A stretch of DNA of 64,000 bases from Teredinibacter purpureus (GCF_014217335.1 NZ_CP060093.1:185468-249467); one strand, 5' to 3'; counted from the stretch's first letter, positions 44,166 through 52,355 are shown. Made by a program: numbers and translations. Notes: generated by a model not told the origin, from the sequence alone.

Positions 44166-44864
44166 CTAGGAACCGAGTCTTGGTGACGGGGTTGGGGAAG
44201 GGGTTTCCGTTCGTTGATGGTCTGCCATCCAATCTCCTGCACGACGTTCAAATCCTTTCAGATTGATCTGAGAATGTACGTCGTTACTGGGGAACGTCTG
44301 TTGCTCAAGGTCTCCTGCCTTTAGCAAATCTATTCGGTGCTGAATAGTAGATTGAATCCCCGATAGGGTTACTCCCGGACTGTTTAGAATGTCATCCGTA
44401 GTTTTAAAGTGGTGATTGTGGTTAACCTCCACACGTTCGGCAATTAAAGCGAATACTTCCTCTGCTTGAACCGAAGGATGTTTTTCGGAATATTGGTTTC
44501 TTACCTGATTCCAATGCCTTTCAAGTGAAGGCTCATTACTTTGGCCGGCGTCCATGATTTTTTTAATCACATCGCTCTTTTCAGTCGGGGTATATGTGTT
44601 AATTAAATAATGCCCGAGTACTTCATGCTGCAATGTTCTCTGCAACGCTTCTTTGCTTCTATGATTTCCTGCTGCAATAGTGGCAAATCCACGATCACCT
44701 TGCCCTTCTGCTGAGTGGAACGCACCCCCACAAAGGCTATCAAAACCATAGAGTTCTTTCCAAGAATCTCGGATCTTATAATCGAGCGGTACCTGATAGT
44801 TCATAGATTCAACAAAGGAAAGAGCTACTGCTTGAGCCTCGGCGACCGATAACCCCTTACTCAT
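44166..44864 (-). CDS. Zincin-like metallopeptidase
   Basis: 232 residues from the ATG at 44864, which overlaps the upstream stop region (CATGAGTAA). Zinc site LQHEVLGHYLI (HExxGH) near 98, with a downstream EEVFALIAERVE as candidate third ligand. Such domains occur in polyvalent proteins of phages and conjugative elements. Pro/Ser/Thr-rich C-terminus. Middle gene of the operon. Confidence 0.75.
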   Translation of the reverse strand: MSKGLSVAEAQAVALSFVESMNYQVPLDYKIRDSWKELYGFDSLCGGAFHSAEGQGDRGFATIAAGNHRSKEALQRTLQHEVLGHYLINTYTPTEKSDVIKKIMDAGQSNEPSLERHWNQVRNQYSEKHPSVQAEEVFALIAERVEVNHNHHFKTTDDILNSPGVTLSGIQSTIQHRIDLLKAGDLEQQTFPSNDVHSQINLKGFERRAGDWMADHQRTETPSPTPSPRLGS

Positions 44865-45042
44865 GAGGATTGGCATCCTTTGGCATATTGAAGGTCTTTG
44901 GTAGCGTTAGCGGCTCATCCGTGTCAATCGCATAATTCAATAATTGTCTCTCTTCAGGAGGGGTTGAATCATATACCGCCTGAGAGACATAGAATTTAGG
45001 AATGTATTTCTTCGATTTAGTATCACTTTTGTCTGTAGCCAT
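44857..45042 (-). CDS. Small protein, first gene of the zincin operon
   Basis: 61 residues, MATDKSDTKSKKYIPKFYVS, with a TPPEERQLLNYAIDTDEPL helix. ATG follows GGTGAATCCCC. Overlaps the zincin start by 8 bases. It might be a substrate or inhibitor of the zincin, but only the arrangement suggests this. Confidence 0.65.
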   Translation of the reverse strand: MATDKSDTKSKKYIPKFYVSQAVYDSTPPEERQLLNYAIDTDEPLTLPKTFNMPKDANPHE

Positions 45043-45275
45043 GGGGATTCACCAATTTACCCTGAGAGTCTCCTCAAAAGGTTAAGTGATCTTATGGGTC
45101 TAAACCACCAGTTTGTTGGGAAAAGTCACATTTCTCATTGGATGTACGGGTGGGAACGCTTATACAAGCCGCTCAGCTGCCTATTCGGCGAATAAAGGGG
45201 TTCGCTGGGGGTGGGGGTGGATCTGCCGCTGCTTCAACGACTTGATCCGGCGTATCTAAAGTGCATCGATAAACA

Positions 45276-45872
45276 CTACTTCGCGCCGCAGCTGACTTGC
45301 CAAACATCCAAACTGCTCATGTCATCCGGCTGGACCGCTACGCAAGATATTCTTTGCGCAGTGAGCTTCTGGTATAGCGCGATCGCTAGTTGCTCGCTAT
45401 CAAAGTCTATAGCCAATTTACCGGCAAAAGCACAGGTATACATTGGCATCACCCCTAAGCGACAAACCATCTCATAAAGCCGCGCACTGCGCCCCAGAGA
45501 GTCGTCGAAGTATGTTTCTTTACTCGCCTGAAGTAGAAGCCGCTTGCTCGGGCACCATCCCATCCAGCCTTCGAACGTCCTTAAATTTGAGTACCCAGCA
45601 CCTCTCAAGATAGGTTTAAGTTCATCGGCGTCTTCTGTGCTTTGTACTGCTACCCATAGGGACCCATCTGGCTGCAGACAGCCCTTATGAGCCACCCCCA
45701 TTTTCGACAGTCTTTGGGTTCCACATTCCAGCGCGATCGCTTTATCGTAAGAGGCAAGGGTTAACAGCCTTGCCTCAGTTATCGCATTGCCCACATATTC
45801 CTTCATGAGCTGGTGTTTTTCGGCCTGTACGTCGTATTGCGTTACCGTATGCATGCTTTCACCTTGTTCCAT
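45276..45872 (-). CDS. Hypothetical protein
   Basis: 198 residues from the ATG at 45872, which overlaps the stop of the broken GNAT gene (TAATG). Contains ECGTQRLSKMGVAHKGCL near 50 and FEGWMGWCPSKRLLLQA near 100. Soluble, no family recognised. Third gene of the 46.8-45.3 kb operon. Confidence 0.7.
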   Translation of the reverse strand: MEQGESMHTVTQYDVQAEKHQLMKEYVGNAITEARLLTLASYDKAIALECGTQRLSKMGVAHKGCLQPDGSLWVAVQSTEDADELKPILRGAGYSNLRTFEGWMGWCPSKRLLLQASKETYFDDSLGRSARLYEMVCRLGVMPMYTCAFAGKLAIDFDSEQLAIALYQKLTAQRISCVAVQPDDMSSLDVWQVSCGAK

Positions 45873-46246
45873 TATTCGACCCAATGCCTATATTCATCGC
45901 CTTCCAGTATCAACTCGGGCTCTGGAGTGCTGTGACCGTTAACACCTAAAACCATTGCATTTTCAATCTCGCTATATAGGTAATCTCCAATATAAGCTTT
46001 CTTGAATCCAAACGTACTCCAAAAGCAAATAGCGGCATGATCAACTGGCATTAATTTTACTCTCTTTACCCTAGAATCAAGGTTAGACAGCTAGTCTTTT
46101 ACTAACGTAGTAGCAATACCCTTCCTTCTCATTTCATGAGGAACATACACCATGTCAATAAATGCGACCTCTCCATCACACCAAGCTTCAATGTAGGGAT
46201 CCGCTCTGTGAATATCGTCAAAATGAACTACAGCAGCTGCCGTCAT
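45872..46246 (-). pseudogene. GNAT acetyltransferase interrupted by an amber codon
   Basis: 125 codons from the ATG at 46246 (after GGAGAAGTAGAC) to TAA at 45872, with one in-frame TAG at 46091-46093. Before the TAG: FIDMVYVPHEMRRKGIATTL, the acetyl-CoA loop of GNATs (V..E.R.KGI...L). After it: VKLMPVDHAAICFWSTFGF, the C-terminal GNAT motif. Coupling to both neighbours is intact, so the mutation looks recent. Readthrough or suppression would restore the enzyme. Confidence 0.75.
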
Positions 46247-46248
46247 GT

Positions 46249-46788
46249 CTACTTCTCCATGAGCTCATGACTACTGAATATCGCAATGAGACGATCACGC
46301 ACCGCTATTTGGCCTTGGCCTGTAAGTGATGGTAGCGACTTAGCTAATAGATCAACCCCTTCCTGCGACTGAAGAGACGAAAAGGTTTCTGGCTCCTGCT
46401 CCAGCAAATAGAGAGGAAACGCCTCTGGCTCTATCCCAAGACCGGCGTCTATGATCGATGAAAACCCATCACAACAATCTTTTTGCGATCGTAATAAAGC
46501 GCTTTGCGCGGCTAGCAAACCTTGGAACTCATTCGATATTTCTAACTCAAGTAGCTGTAGATATAAACTTTCTGTCTCCGAGAAATCCCAGTCTCCAAGA
46601 ATCTCATTCTTACGATGCAATCGATACACTTCGGATAGGAATTCACTTGGGCTCGCGCTTACGTCTTCGTCAACGATATAAGCGTCCAAATCCTCGTTAC
46701 AAGCTCGAGCTAACTCACGCTCAGCTTCGGCTTCATTCAATCTTTTCTCAAGGACTTCGCCACTTTCCAGTTCGACTCGATAGGTCAC
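46249..46788 (-). CDS. Hypothetical acidic protein
   Basis: 179 residues, Glu/Leu-rich helices (RLNEAEAERELARACNEDLD near 17; LLEQEPETFSSLQSQEG near 128). No known family. First gene of a three-gene operon with the broken GNAT. Shared-type promoter at 46839-46866. Confidence 0.7.
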   Translation of the reverse strand: MTYRVELESGEVLEKRLNEAEAERELARACNEDLDAYIVDEDVSASPSEFLSEVYRLHRKNEILGDWDFSETESLYLQLLELEISNEFQGLLAAQSALLRSQKDCCDGFSSIIDAGLGIEPEAFPLYLLEQEPETFSSLQSQEGVDLLAKSLPSLTGQGQIAVRDRLIAIFSSHELMEK

Positions 46789-46838
46789 AATGCTCTCCTT
46801 TAAATTGATAGGTCATGCGTTTTTAGTAAGTGAGACCA

Positions 46839-46866
46839 AACGTAGCAATAAGGTGGGGTTATGCAA
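46839..46866 (-). promoter_or_regulatory. Promoter of the 46.8-45.3 kb operon, shared type
   Basis: Read leftward: TTGCAT, 16 bases, TACGTT. Confidence 0.7.
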
Positions 46867-46940
46867 ATACGAGGGAAAAGAGGTTTATAAGGGGAACGAC
46901 CTAAGCTATAGGTCGTAATGTTAATATTGAGGAAGGGGTA

Positions 46941-47117
46941 TTACGCCCACCAGGCGTTATGTAACTCAATCTCAGCCTCGTTAAGGCTTTTATTAAGCTC
47001 ATTGCCCAAACGTATCCTTTCGGCGGTGTTCGCGTACCGAGACCGTGGCGTATGGTGGTACAGGTCCAATGCTGCACGTGCTTTTTTGACTTTGTTCTTT
47101 GCTTTTGTGATGCTCAC
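46941..47117 (-). CDS. Small basic protein with GTG start (58 residues)
   Basis: GTG at 47117 after AGGGGAAAATT, stop TAA at 46941. MSITKAKNKVKKARAALDLY, then AERIRLGNELNKSLNEAEIE. Basic N-terminus with a helical tail; could bind nucleic acid. It follows the relic end of duplicated copy 2. Confidence 0.6.
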   Translation of the reverse strand: MSITKAKNKVKKARAALDLYHHTPRSRYANTAERIRLGNELNKSLNEAEIELHNAWWA

Positions 47118-47196
47118 AATTTTCCCCTTTATTTATTCGCAGCCTAACTGCATTGATAAATTTGATCTTGGAGCTGGCTTATCATGATACCGAAGA

Positions 47197-47373
47197 CTAA
47201 GTCGGTATATATTTCGCTACATTCAAGCCAAGACTTATGTTCGCGTTACTCACTCCCGCATTAAACGCCATCAAATCCATCTCAGACTCTACACCTGAAG
47301 GTATACTGACACCGCCAGTTCTTGCCCATTCGTAACCAGATTTTGCGACCTCATCAATTCTTGCAATTGACAT
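47197..47373 (-). CDS. Duplicated small protein (copy 2), truncated
   Basis: 58 residues from the ATG at 47373 (after GGGGAAAATATT). MSIARIDEVAKSGYEWART, then ESEMDLMAFNAGVSNAN. The reading stops at TAG, but the following DNA still encodes YHDKPAPRSNLSMQLGCE in a shifted frame, the counterpart of copy 1's tail. So this copy lost its C-terminus by a nonsense change and a small deletion. Confidence 0.7.
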   Translation of the reverse strand: MSIARIDEVAKSGYEWARTGGVSIPSGVESEMDLMAFNAGVSNANISLGLNVAKYIPT

Positions 47374-47391
47374 AATATTTTCCCCTGACAC

Positions 47392-47625
47392 TTAAGCCGT
47401 TTGCCTATTTCTAAAAAAATCGTATTCCAGCCCAAGGTCGAAATATTTCTTTATTAAGAATTGAACCTGTTCAGATCTACCATAGCTCCGCATTACTTGG
47501 CCTTGGGTAATAGTAAAATCCCTTTTCCGGTGTAGACACGCCCTTACTGCAAACTCTATTTGTCTCTCTGTGTGCTCGGTAACCAATTGAGAGTACTGCC
47601 CGTATTTCCCTACCTCTATGCCCAT
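47392..47625 (-). CDS. Small hypothetical protein
   Basis: 77 residues, basic (RACLHRKRDFTITQGQVMRS). ATG follows GGGGGAACATATC. First gene of the 47.6-46.9 kb unit; promoter at 47671-47698. Unrecognised. Confidence 0.65.
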   Translation of the reverse strand: MGIEVGKYGQYSQLVTEHTERQIEFAVRACLHRKRDFTITQGQVMRSYGRSEQVQFLIKKYFDLGLEYDFFRNRQTA

Positions 47626-47670
47626 GATATGTTCCCCCTATACAGAAACATGTAATTAGTAAGTGAGACT

Positions 47671-47698
47671 AACGTAGCATCAAGGTGTGGCTAGACAA
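47671..47698 (-). promoter_or_regulatory. Promoter of the 47.6-46.9 kb unit, shared type
   Basis: Read leftward: TTGTCT, 16 bases, TACGTT. Confidence 0.65.
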
Positions 47699-47794
47699 AT
47701 TAGAGAGAAACCAGATAGATATGAGGGGTGAACGACCTAATTTATTGGGCGTTATTCTTTTATGATGTTTTTAAGGAAGTAAGAGCCGTGACGC

Positions 47795-47845
47795 TGCAGT
47801 TTCGGCGAGAGCGCCCAACAACCACTAAATGATCCCCATTCCCTA
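47795..47845 (-). repeat. Intergenic repeat module (copy G)
   Basis: Read leftward: GGGGATCATTTAGTGGTTGT, then TGGGCGCTCTCGCC. The GTTTCGC part is missing here. Confidence 0.55.
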
Positions 47846-47901
47846 CTTGAGACATAAAGCCGCCATGAATTGGGTAGCGGCCTTCCAGCAACCTTTTAAC
47901 T

Positions 47902-48144
47902 CTATCCTGATACGATTGTTTTGCCATTTTTTACGCCGGCCGTGACGTCACGACTTTCCTGAAGCTCTTCTAACTGAAACCACGCCTCATTTCTTTCATT
48001 TACCGCTTGCTGTAGGGCAGCGTTTAATCGTTCGATTTCCCTTGCTGCTTGATTTGTAAGCGGGCCTGATTTTTCATCATTCCACAACTCTTTCACCAAG
48101 CTTGGTAATTGTTTGAACTCTTCACTAGCTTTGTCCGTGTCCAT
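47902..48144 (-). CDS. Coiled-coil hypothetical protein
   Basis: 80 residues. Heptad-like AAREIERLNAALQQAVNERN then AWFQLEELQESRD. Acidic N-terminus. Second after the 48.4 kb gene (40-base gap). Function unknown. Confidence 0.6.
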   Translation of the reverse strand: MDTDKASEEFKQLPSLVKELWNDEKSGPLTNQAAREIERLNAALQQAVNERNEAWFQLEELQESRDVTAGVKNGKTIVSG

Positions 48145-48184
48145 CTATTCTGCCTCAAATATAAGAGTGTTGATTTAATTGGGT

Positions 48185-48439
48185 CTAATCGTTAACGCTT
48201 TCAGCTAACAAACCATTCACTGTATCGATCGTTATTTGCAAATGATGGATACTGTCCTCAATCACAGCAATACCCGCGTACCCTTTTGATTTTGCGCGGG
48301 CCAACGCTTTGAGCTGTCTATCTAGGCGCTTTGGTAAATCTCTGGCGTGATCCTCAAGGGTAACCAAGGTGCAGTCCAGCACCCGGGTATCACCCCCATT
48401 ACTTTTAATAAGCTTCTGTGTTTGTAGTGCAGTTGCCAC
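48185..48439 (-). CDS. Hypothetical helical protein, GTG start
   Basis: 84 residues from the GTG at 48439, which follows GAAGGG by 7 bases; an ATG 15 bases upstream lacks a site. TLEDHARDLPKRLDRQLKAL is basic and helical. Promoter with an 18-base spacer at 48472-48501. Confidence 0.6.
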   Translation of the reverse strand: MATALQTQKLIKSNGGDTRVLDCTLVTLEDHARDLPKRLDRQLKALARAKSKGYAGIAVIEDSIHHLQITIDTVNGLLAESVND

Positions 48440-48471
48440 GTTAATACCCTTCAATTACATTATGTAAGATA

Positions 48472-48501
48472 AACGTAACTTAAGTTACATGGGGGTGCCA
48501 A
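48472..48501 (-). promoter_or_regulatory. Promoter of the 48.4-47.9 kb pair, shared type
   Basis: Read leftward: TTGGCA, 18 bases, TACGTT. Confidence 0.55.
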
Positions 48502-48512
48502 TACGCTGGAAT

Positions 48513-48779
48513 CTAAAGCGACGCCAACACTTTCTGAGCTGACCGCCACGCAATATCTTTCCCCACAAGCGCAATAAATTCTTCCGCTGCGGATACTGCA
48601 TATACGAACGGCGATGCCTCTGACTTTTCGATGACAGCAAATGAACTTTCACCAACGGCTGACTGGTAGGGTCCTACGCTAACGAATTGACTTCCATTTT
48701 GGGTGGCGGCCTTCATTGTGGCCATAATCACTTTTCCATTCATAATCAATTCAATGATCGATTCTTTAACCTTGCGCAT
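48513..48779 (-). CDS. Hypothetical protein
   Basis: 88 residues from the ATG at 48779, after TGAGG. MRKVKESIIELIMNGKVIMA, then KSEASPFVYAVSAAEEFIAL. Its start lies 8 bases after the stop of the preceding gene, so coupled. No family. Confidence 0.65.
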   Translation of the reverse strand: MRKVKESIIELIMNGKVIMATMKAATQNGSQFVSVGPYQSAVGESSFAVIEKSEASPFVYAVSAAEEFIALVGKDIAWRSAQKVLASL

Positions 48780-48787
48780 ACAAAACC

Positions 48788-49054
48788 TCACTCAATATTA
48801 AGATGGTAACCTAGGGCCTCTTTAGCTGCCGCAAGAGTTCCACCAAAAAAGTATCGACCATCACCAAAAACAGTCCCGGCTGAAAGGTCAATTTCTCGAC
48901 CATCAATCTCTACAACACTCAGATCCCAGTTATCGCCTTGATCACTAACGCTCCGCCAGTTGGGCCCCAACCACTGAATCAGTGCACACCACACGCCATC
49001 AATGAAGCAGTCGATTTGATGAATGTTTGGCTGGCAGAATGTTAGTTGTGACAT
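48788..49054 (-). CDS. Hypothetical protein
   Basis: 88 residues, MSQLTFCQPNIHQIDCFIDG, Trp-rich (IQWLGPNWRSVSDQGDNW). A TACGTT -10 lies at 49118-49123. Two-gene operon with the 48.8 kb gene. Unrecognised. Confidence 0.65.
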   Translation of the reverse strand: MSQLTFCQPNIHQIDCFIDGVWCALIQWLGPNWRSVSDQGDNWDLSVVEIDGREIDLSAGTVFGDGRYFFGGTLAAAKEALGYHLNIE

Positions 49055-49180
49055 CGTTGGTTTCCTCGGTGAGATCTAAGTGTCTCCAACATAACCGGTT
49101 ATAAATTTAGAGCAATCAACGTAGAAATCTAAACACCGGACTCGCCAAGAACCTCAGAAATCTTCGCTCAGTATCATCTT

Positions 49181-49233
49181 CTTAGCAAAACGAGACATTG
49201 TGGCATGATAAAGCACTATCATGTTCTGCTAAG
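49181..49233. repeat. Nested inverted repeat
   Basis: Outer arms CTTAGCA/TGCTAAG (49181-49187, 49227-49233) enclose inner arms CATGATA/TATCATG (49204-49210, 49217-49223). A compound hairpin in a gap between genes; role unknown. Confidence 0.6.
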
Positions 49234-49291
49234 CACCCTCGAGCGTTACAAGGCGATATAGGTCTTCGTAGAGATGGAAGCATTCAAAGCC

Positions 49292-49507
49292 TTACACTTC
49301 GCTACCAGTCACCAAGCCACCCGCATCGACAATCTGCTGTGTAGCCTGAGACCCACCAGTAGGATGGTAAGGAGCCATATTTGACAGCCCAATAACCACG
49401 CTTCTGTCGATGTCATACAGTGCTGCATCATGGACGTTTGTCTGAGGATAAAATACGCGATTTGACCTTAAGTTTTGGTTTTCTGGTACTTGGCATGACT
49501 GGACCAT
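49292..49507 (-). CDS. Small hypothetical protein
   Basis: 71 residues, MVQSCQVPENQNLRSNRVFY. ATG follows AGGAAGAG. Central DRSVVIGLSNMAPYHPTGGS. No family recognised. Confidence 0.6.
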   Translation of the reverse strand: MVQSCQVPENQNLRSNRVFYPQTNVHDAALYDIDRSVVIGLSNMAPYHPTGGSQATQQIVDAGGLVTGSEV

Positions 49508-49619
49508 AATCTCTTCCTGTATGTAGATTTATTCTTTAAAGACAACCTACCGGAAGAGCAAAATTACCCAATTCCGCAAGAAACCACGTACAAATGGAAA
49601 TCTGTACTTTTTGCAACAA

Positions 49620-49790
49620 TTAAGTTGTTTTGTACCCTATGTAACTGTTATCTATAGCGCTCCATTCAAATACATGAGGAATATCCGTCATACCTAACAT
49701 ATCGGCTATTTTTACTACCATACTGGCTTTAGCATCTCCGATCACCTTCGCATCCACAGGAGTCCCACAGGAAGCGTCATATGAACCCAA
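49620..49790 (-). CDS. Possible small protein or gene remnant
   Basis: Up to 56 codons from a TTG at 49790, or fewer from an ATG at about 49728. SYDASCGTPVDAKVIGDAKA and KIADMLGMTDIPHVFEW look coding-like. No ribosome site for the TTG, and it abuts the rightward membrane gene. May be a remnant. Confidence 0.3.
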   Translation of the reverse strand: MGSYDASCGTPVDAKVIGDAKASMVVKIADMLGMTDIPHVFEWSAIDNSYIGYKTT

Positions 49791-49806
49791 TATCTACATA
49801 GGAGAG

Positions 49807-50223
49807 ATGCTATTAAGCGCTTTTGTATTCCTCTGTATTTCTGCAGTTATAACTGTCTCCGTGGTTTGGGTAGAAGTTTGGGCGGCACGTGCTATGAGGT
49901 TTAAGTTGACACACAAAATCATTACAGTTGTTGCAGTTGCTAACTTCGCAACCTCTGCTATCGGTTTCGCATTACTGATAACAGCAGAAACATTAAGTGG
50001 CTATTATTTAGCATTACTATGCTTGAGTAGTGCTGTAATACAATATTTCCTGATCCAAAATTACAACCGCTCTAACGAAGAAGAATCTCTTCATTCTACA
50101 CCCGGGATAACGACACTTGATTTAGTTTCTAAGAAAACTTTTATGGTGGCTGTGGCCGCAAGCATCGCCTCATACACCTATCTCTATAGCATAAAAAAAA
50201 TAATAGACGTATCTCTGCTTTAA
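49807..50223 (+). CDS. Four-span membrane protein
   Basis: 138 residues with hydrophobic segments at about 3-25, 38-60, 65-85 and 113-130 (VVWVEVWAARAM after the first). A GGAG lies just upstream, though very close to the ATG. Rightward, convergent with the 50.3 kb gene. No family recognised. Confidence 0.65.
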   Translation: MLLSAFVFLCISAVITVSVVWVEVWAARAMRFKLTHKIITVVAVANFATSAIGFALLITAETLSGYYLALLCLSSAVIQYFLIQNYNRSNEEESLHSTPGITTLDLVSKKTFMVAVAASIASYTYLYSIKKIIDVSLL

Positions 50224-50268
50224 AACGTAACCTGTTTCTATGTTGCCAACCCATAAATGCGTAATTTA

Positions 50269-50304
50269 TGGATAATTCCGTCGTGGCCATGACGGAATTA
50301 TCCA
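50269..50304. terminator. Hairpin between convergent genes
   Basis: TGGATAATTCCGTC pairs with GACGGAATTATCCA over 14 bases (loop GTGGCCAT). It sits between the stops of the rightward membrane gene and the leftward 50.3 kb gene, so a two-way terminator is likely. Confidence 0.75.
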
Positions 50305-50314
50305 TGGCCATACT

Positions 50315-50767
50315 TTATTCTTCCTCACTAATCCCTTTAAGTATACTTATCCGAAACTCAAGACTGTGCACCTGTGTTTTAGCGTAATTTAAGCGAAGCT
50401 CATTATCCAGTAGCGCGGTCATGCGACCAAGCGTTTCAGCACACGCAATACTATTCAAATACAGGTCATAGAAATAATCACCATCAAAAACCAACCTTAA
50501 GGGTCCCCCATCGTGAGAATATGTGTAGAGCTGAGAACTCGCCGCACGTATAACCTGAGATGAATCACACACGTTCACCCGGCGATGCTCGCCCTCCTCA
50601 ACATCACCAGAAAAATAGACTATATTGTCCACATATCCAAGTACCATAGATAGACCACCCGTAGACAATATCAGATCCGTATTTAGCGCCTTACTCACCA
50701 TGTCGTTGGCAAACAGATCCGCCTGTTTTTCCTCTTTTACAGTGTCCAGATTGATGATCTTAGCCAT
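50315..50767 (-). CDS. Hypothetical protein
   Basis: 150 residues, MAKIINLDTVKEEKQADLFA, then a beta-rich LRLVFDGDYFYDLYL region near 88 and a helical C-terminus. Last of a three-gene operon starting at 51180. Unrecognised. Confidence 0.7.
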   Translation of the reverse strand: MAKIINLDTVKEEKQADLFANDMVSKALNTDLILSTGGLSMVLGYVDNIVYFSGDVEEGEHRRVNVCDSSQVIRAASSQLYTYSHDGGPLRLVFDGDYFYDLYLNSIACAETLGRMTALLDNELRLNYAKTQVHSLEFRISILKGISEEE

Positions 50768-50776
50768 CGAAAGCCC

Positions 50777-51001
50777 CTATGAATTAAATTCGTACCAATA
50801 GTTGTACTCTTCAAGCGTTATCGCTTTTGCATAACGTAAAGCATCGAGCATGCCGGCCATGTAGTGGCGGGCAGCCATATTCTGTTCTGAAGACGCCCAT
50901 GCCTCGCTTAGTAATGCCGTGGGGGTGGGGCTATTCGCCAAAGAGTGTTTTAAGTCTTCCATATGAGTGGCCTGGTCTAACCCTGTATTATTGGCGCTCA
51001 A
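50777..51001 (-). CDS. Small hypothetical protein, probable TTG start
   Basis: 74 residues if the TTG at 51001 is used, which overlaps the upstream TGA (TTGA) and follows AGGATGGTGG; an ATG 13 codons later is the alternative. EQNMAARHYMAGMLDALRYA, ITLEEYNYWYEF. No family. Confidence 0.6.
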   Translation of the reverse strand: MSANNTGLDQATHMEDLKHSLANSPTPTALLSEAWASSEQNMAARHYMAGMLDALRYAKAITLEEYNYWYEFNS

Positions 51002-51180
51002 GGCGCCACCATCCTGTAATAATTAATCAAGTGCGTATCCCGACTACGTTCAAGCGCTTGGATTTTTCGTTTAGCGTCGATTTTATCTTTTAATGTTGGA
51101 AGCTTCCTTACCGCGACTCGAGCACTTCTTATTTGGCATTCGATGTTATTTAGCGCTTTCTTGTGATCATTTGCAGTCAT
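50998..51180 (-). CDS. Small basic protein
   Basis: 60 residues from the ATG at 51180 (after AGAGGGTTTGGAT). MTANDHKKALNNIECQIRSA, rich in Lys and Arg (KLPTLKDKIDAKRKIQALER), helical. First gene of the 51.2-50.3 kb operon. May bind nucleic acid, but this is only composition. Confidence 0.65.
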   Translation of the reverse strand: MTANDHKKALNNIECQIRSARVAVRKLPTLKDKIDAKRKIQALERSRDTHLINYYRMVAP

Positions 51181-51229
51181 ATCCAAACCCTCTACTCGTT
51201 AAGTCTTACTGAACATCCCCAGCAATTAC

Positions 51230-51258
51230 AACGTATTACAGGGGTAGAGGGTCAGCAA
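51230..51258 (-). promoter_or_regulatory. Promoter of the 51.2-50.3 kb operon, shared type
   Basis: Read leftward: TTGCTG, 17 bases (with CTACCCCT), TACGTT. Confidence 0.7.
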
Positions 51259-51296
51259 CTCAGCTGGAAAGCTGAGTGATCCATTACAACTATGGC

Positions 51297-51965
51297 TCAG
51301 CCGAATTTTAAATGTCGGGATTGGCCGCGAAGCTTTTCAAGTACAGTATGCTCCCCCACTATATTGGCTTGTAGGTCATCTACTTCAGCAGAGCAGACTG
51401 AAAAGGATTCGTTGTAAGCCTTAGAGTTGGCTCGGGCCCGTGAACGCTTCTTTGTGTGTATTTTTTTAATTACCGCTAACTGGCCAGGAGTGTAAGGCGT
51501 AACCAAATAGACGTTGTGAGACATCGATTGTTCGAAGCCGATCTTTGTGAGAGATTTTAATACAGCGTGATCCTCGGTTGCGATAATGAAGGCCTTAATT
51601 CTTGCCTCTATATCCGCATCTATGGCCGCGGCGAGCTCCGCGTTGGTATGCCCTCCATTTTGACTTCTTTCAGTCTCAAGGCGCTCTACACGTTGGTTCT
51701 CGCACTGCTTGGCTCGATCTCTAGCTTTGGCTTCACGCTTTAAACGCTTTACGCCATCTATAAGACCTTCATCTCCGGTCTTTTTAAGACAGTCGATACC
51801 TACAATAGACACCTTACCCTCACTACTCTGAATGAAGTGCCGGTTCTTAATGGTGGTACCGCAATGCTCACACCAGAAAATCTGCCCTTTCTCCAAGGCG
51901 TGCTGTTTTGGATGGACAACAACATATGGAGGGTGCCCTAATCCAGACTGTTGAAACGTATGCAT
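51297..51965 (-). CDS. Zinc-finger accessory protein
   Basis: 222 residues from the ATG at 51965 (after GGGGATAGTT); the longer frame runs through the promoter -10 at 51997-52002. CEHCG near 32 and a later C (GIDCLKK) suggest a metal site. A charged coiled segment (KRLKREAKARDRAKQCENQR) follows. A pattern common in plasmid and phage proteins of unknown role. Confidence 0.7.
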   Translation of the reverse strand: MHTFQQSGLGHPPYVVVHPKQHALEKGQIFWCEHCGTTIKNRHFIQSSEGKVSIVGIDCLKKTGDEGLIDGVKRLKREAKARDRAKQCENQRVERLETERSQNGGHTNAELAAAIDADIEARIKAFIIATEDHAVLKSLTKIGFEQSMSHNVYLVTPYTPGQLAVIKKIHTKKRSRARANSKAYNESFSVCSAEVDDLQANIVGEHTVLEKLRGQSRHLKFG

Positions 51966-52142
51966 AACTATCCCCGTTTTCGTTAAAGTTGGGATTAACG
52001 TAACGCAAGTGATGACAGCCATCCAATTTGCTGGAATGGACCTACATTTGTTTAATAAAAGCCTCCGCTCGGTCAAACTTTTAGATACAAAGGGCAATCA
52101 GATAGAGCCATATGACAATTAGCATTAACCGGCCTTTGATAT

Positions 52143-52355
52143 TTATGACACATCCCTTTCAATAACACGACTAGCAGGCGATTTTTTCACATCACAAAAC
52201 TCTAAGCTCCACTTATCAGCCTCATGCTCGCCAGAATGATCTGAATATCGCCCACAATCCAAACAAACAATCGCCTCATACCCTAATGACCCATCATATT
52301 CTTTGGCCCTACTAGGCGATGTATTACCGCATGCGCAGCTAAACTTTACGATCAT
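52143..52355 (-). CDS. Zinc-ribbon small protein
   Basis: 70 residues with CACG...CLDCG spaced as a zinc ribbon (about 7-35). MIVKFSCACGNTSPSRAKEY. Its start lies within the end of the PspC-domain gene (16-base overlap). Unknown function. Confidence 0.65.
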   Translation of the reverse strand: MIVKFSCACGNTSPSRAKEYDGSLGYEAIVCLDCGRYSDHSGEHEADKWSLEFCDVKKSPASRVIERDVS

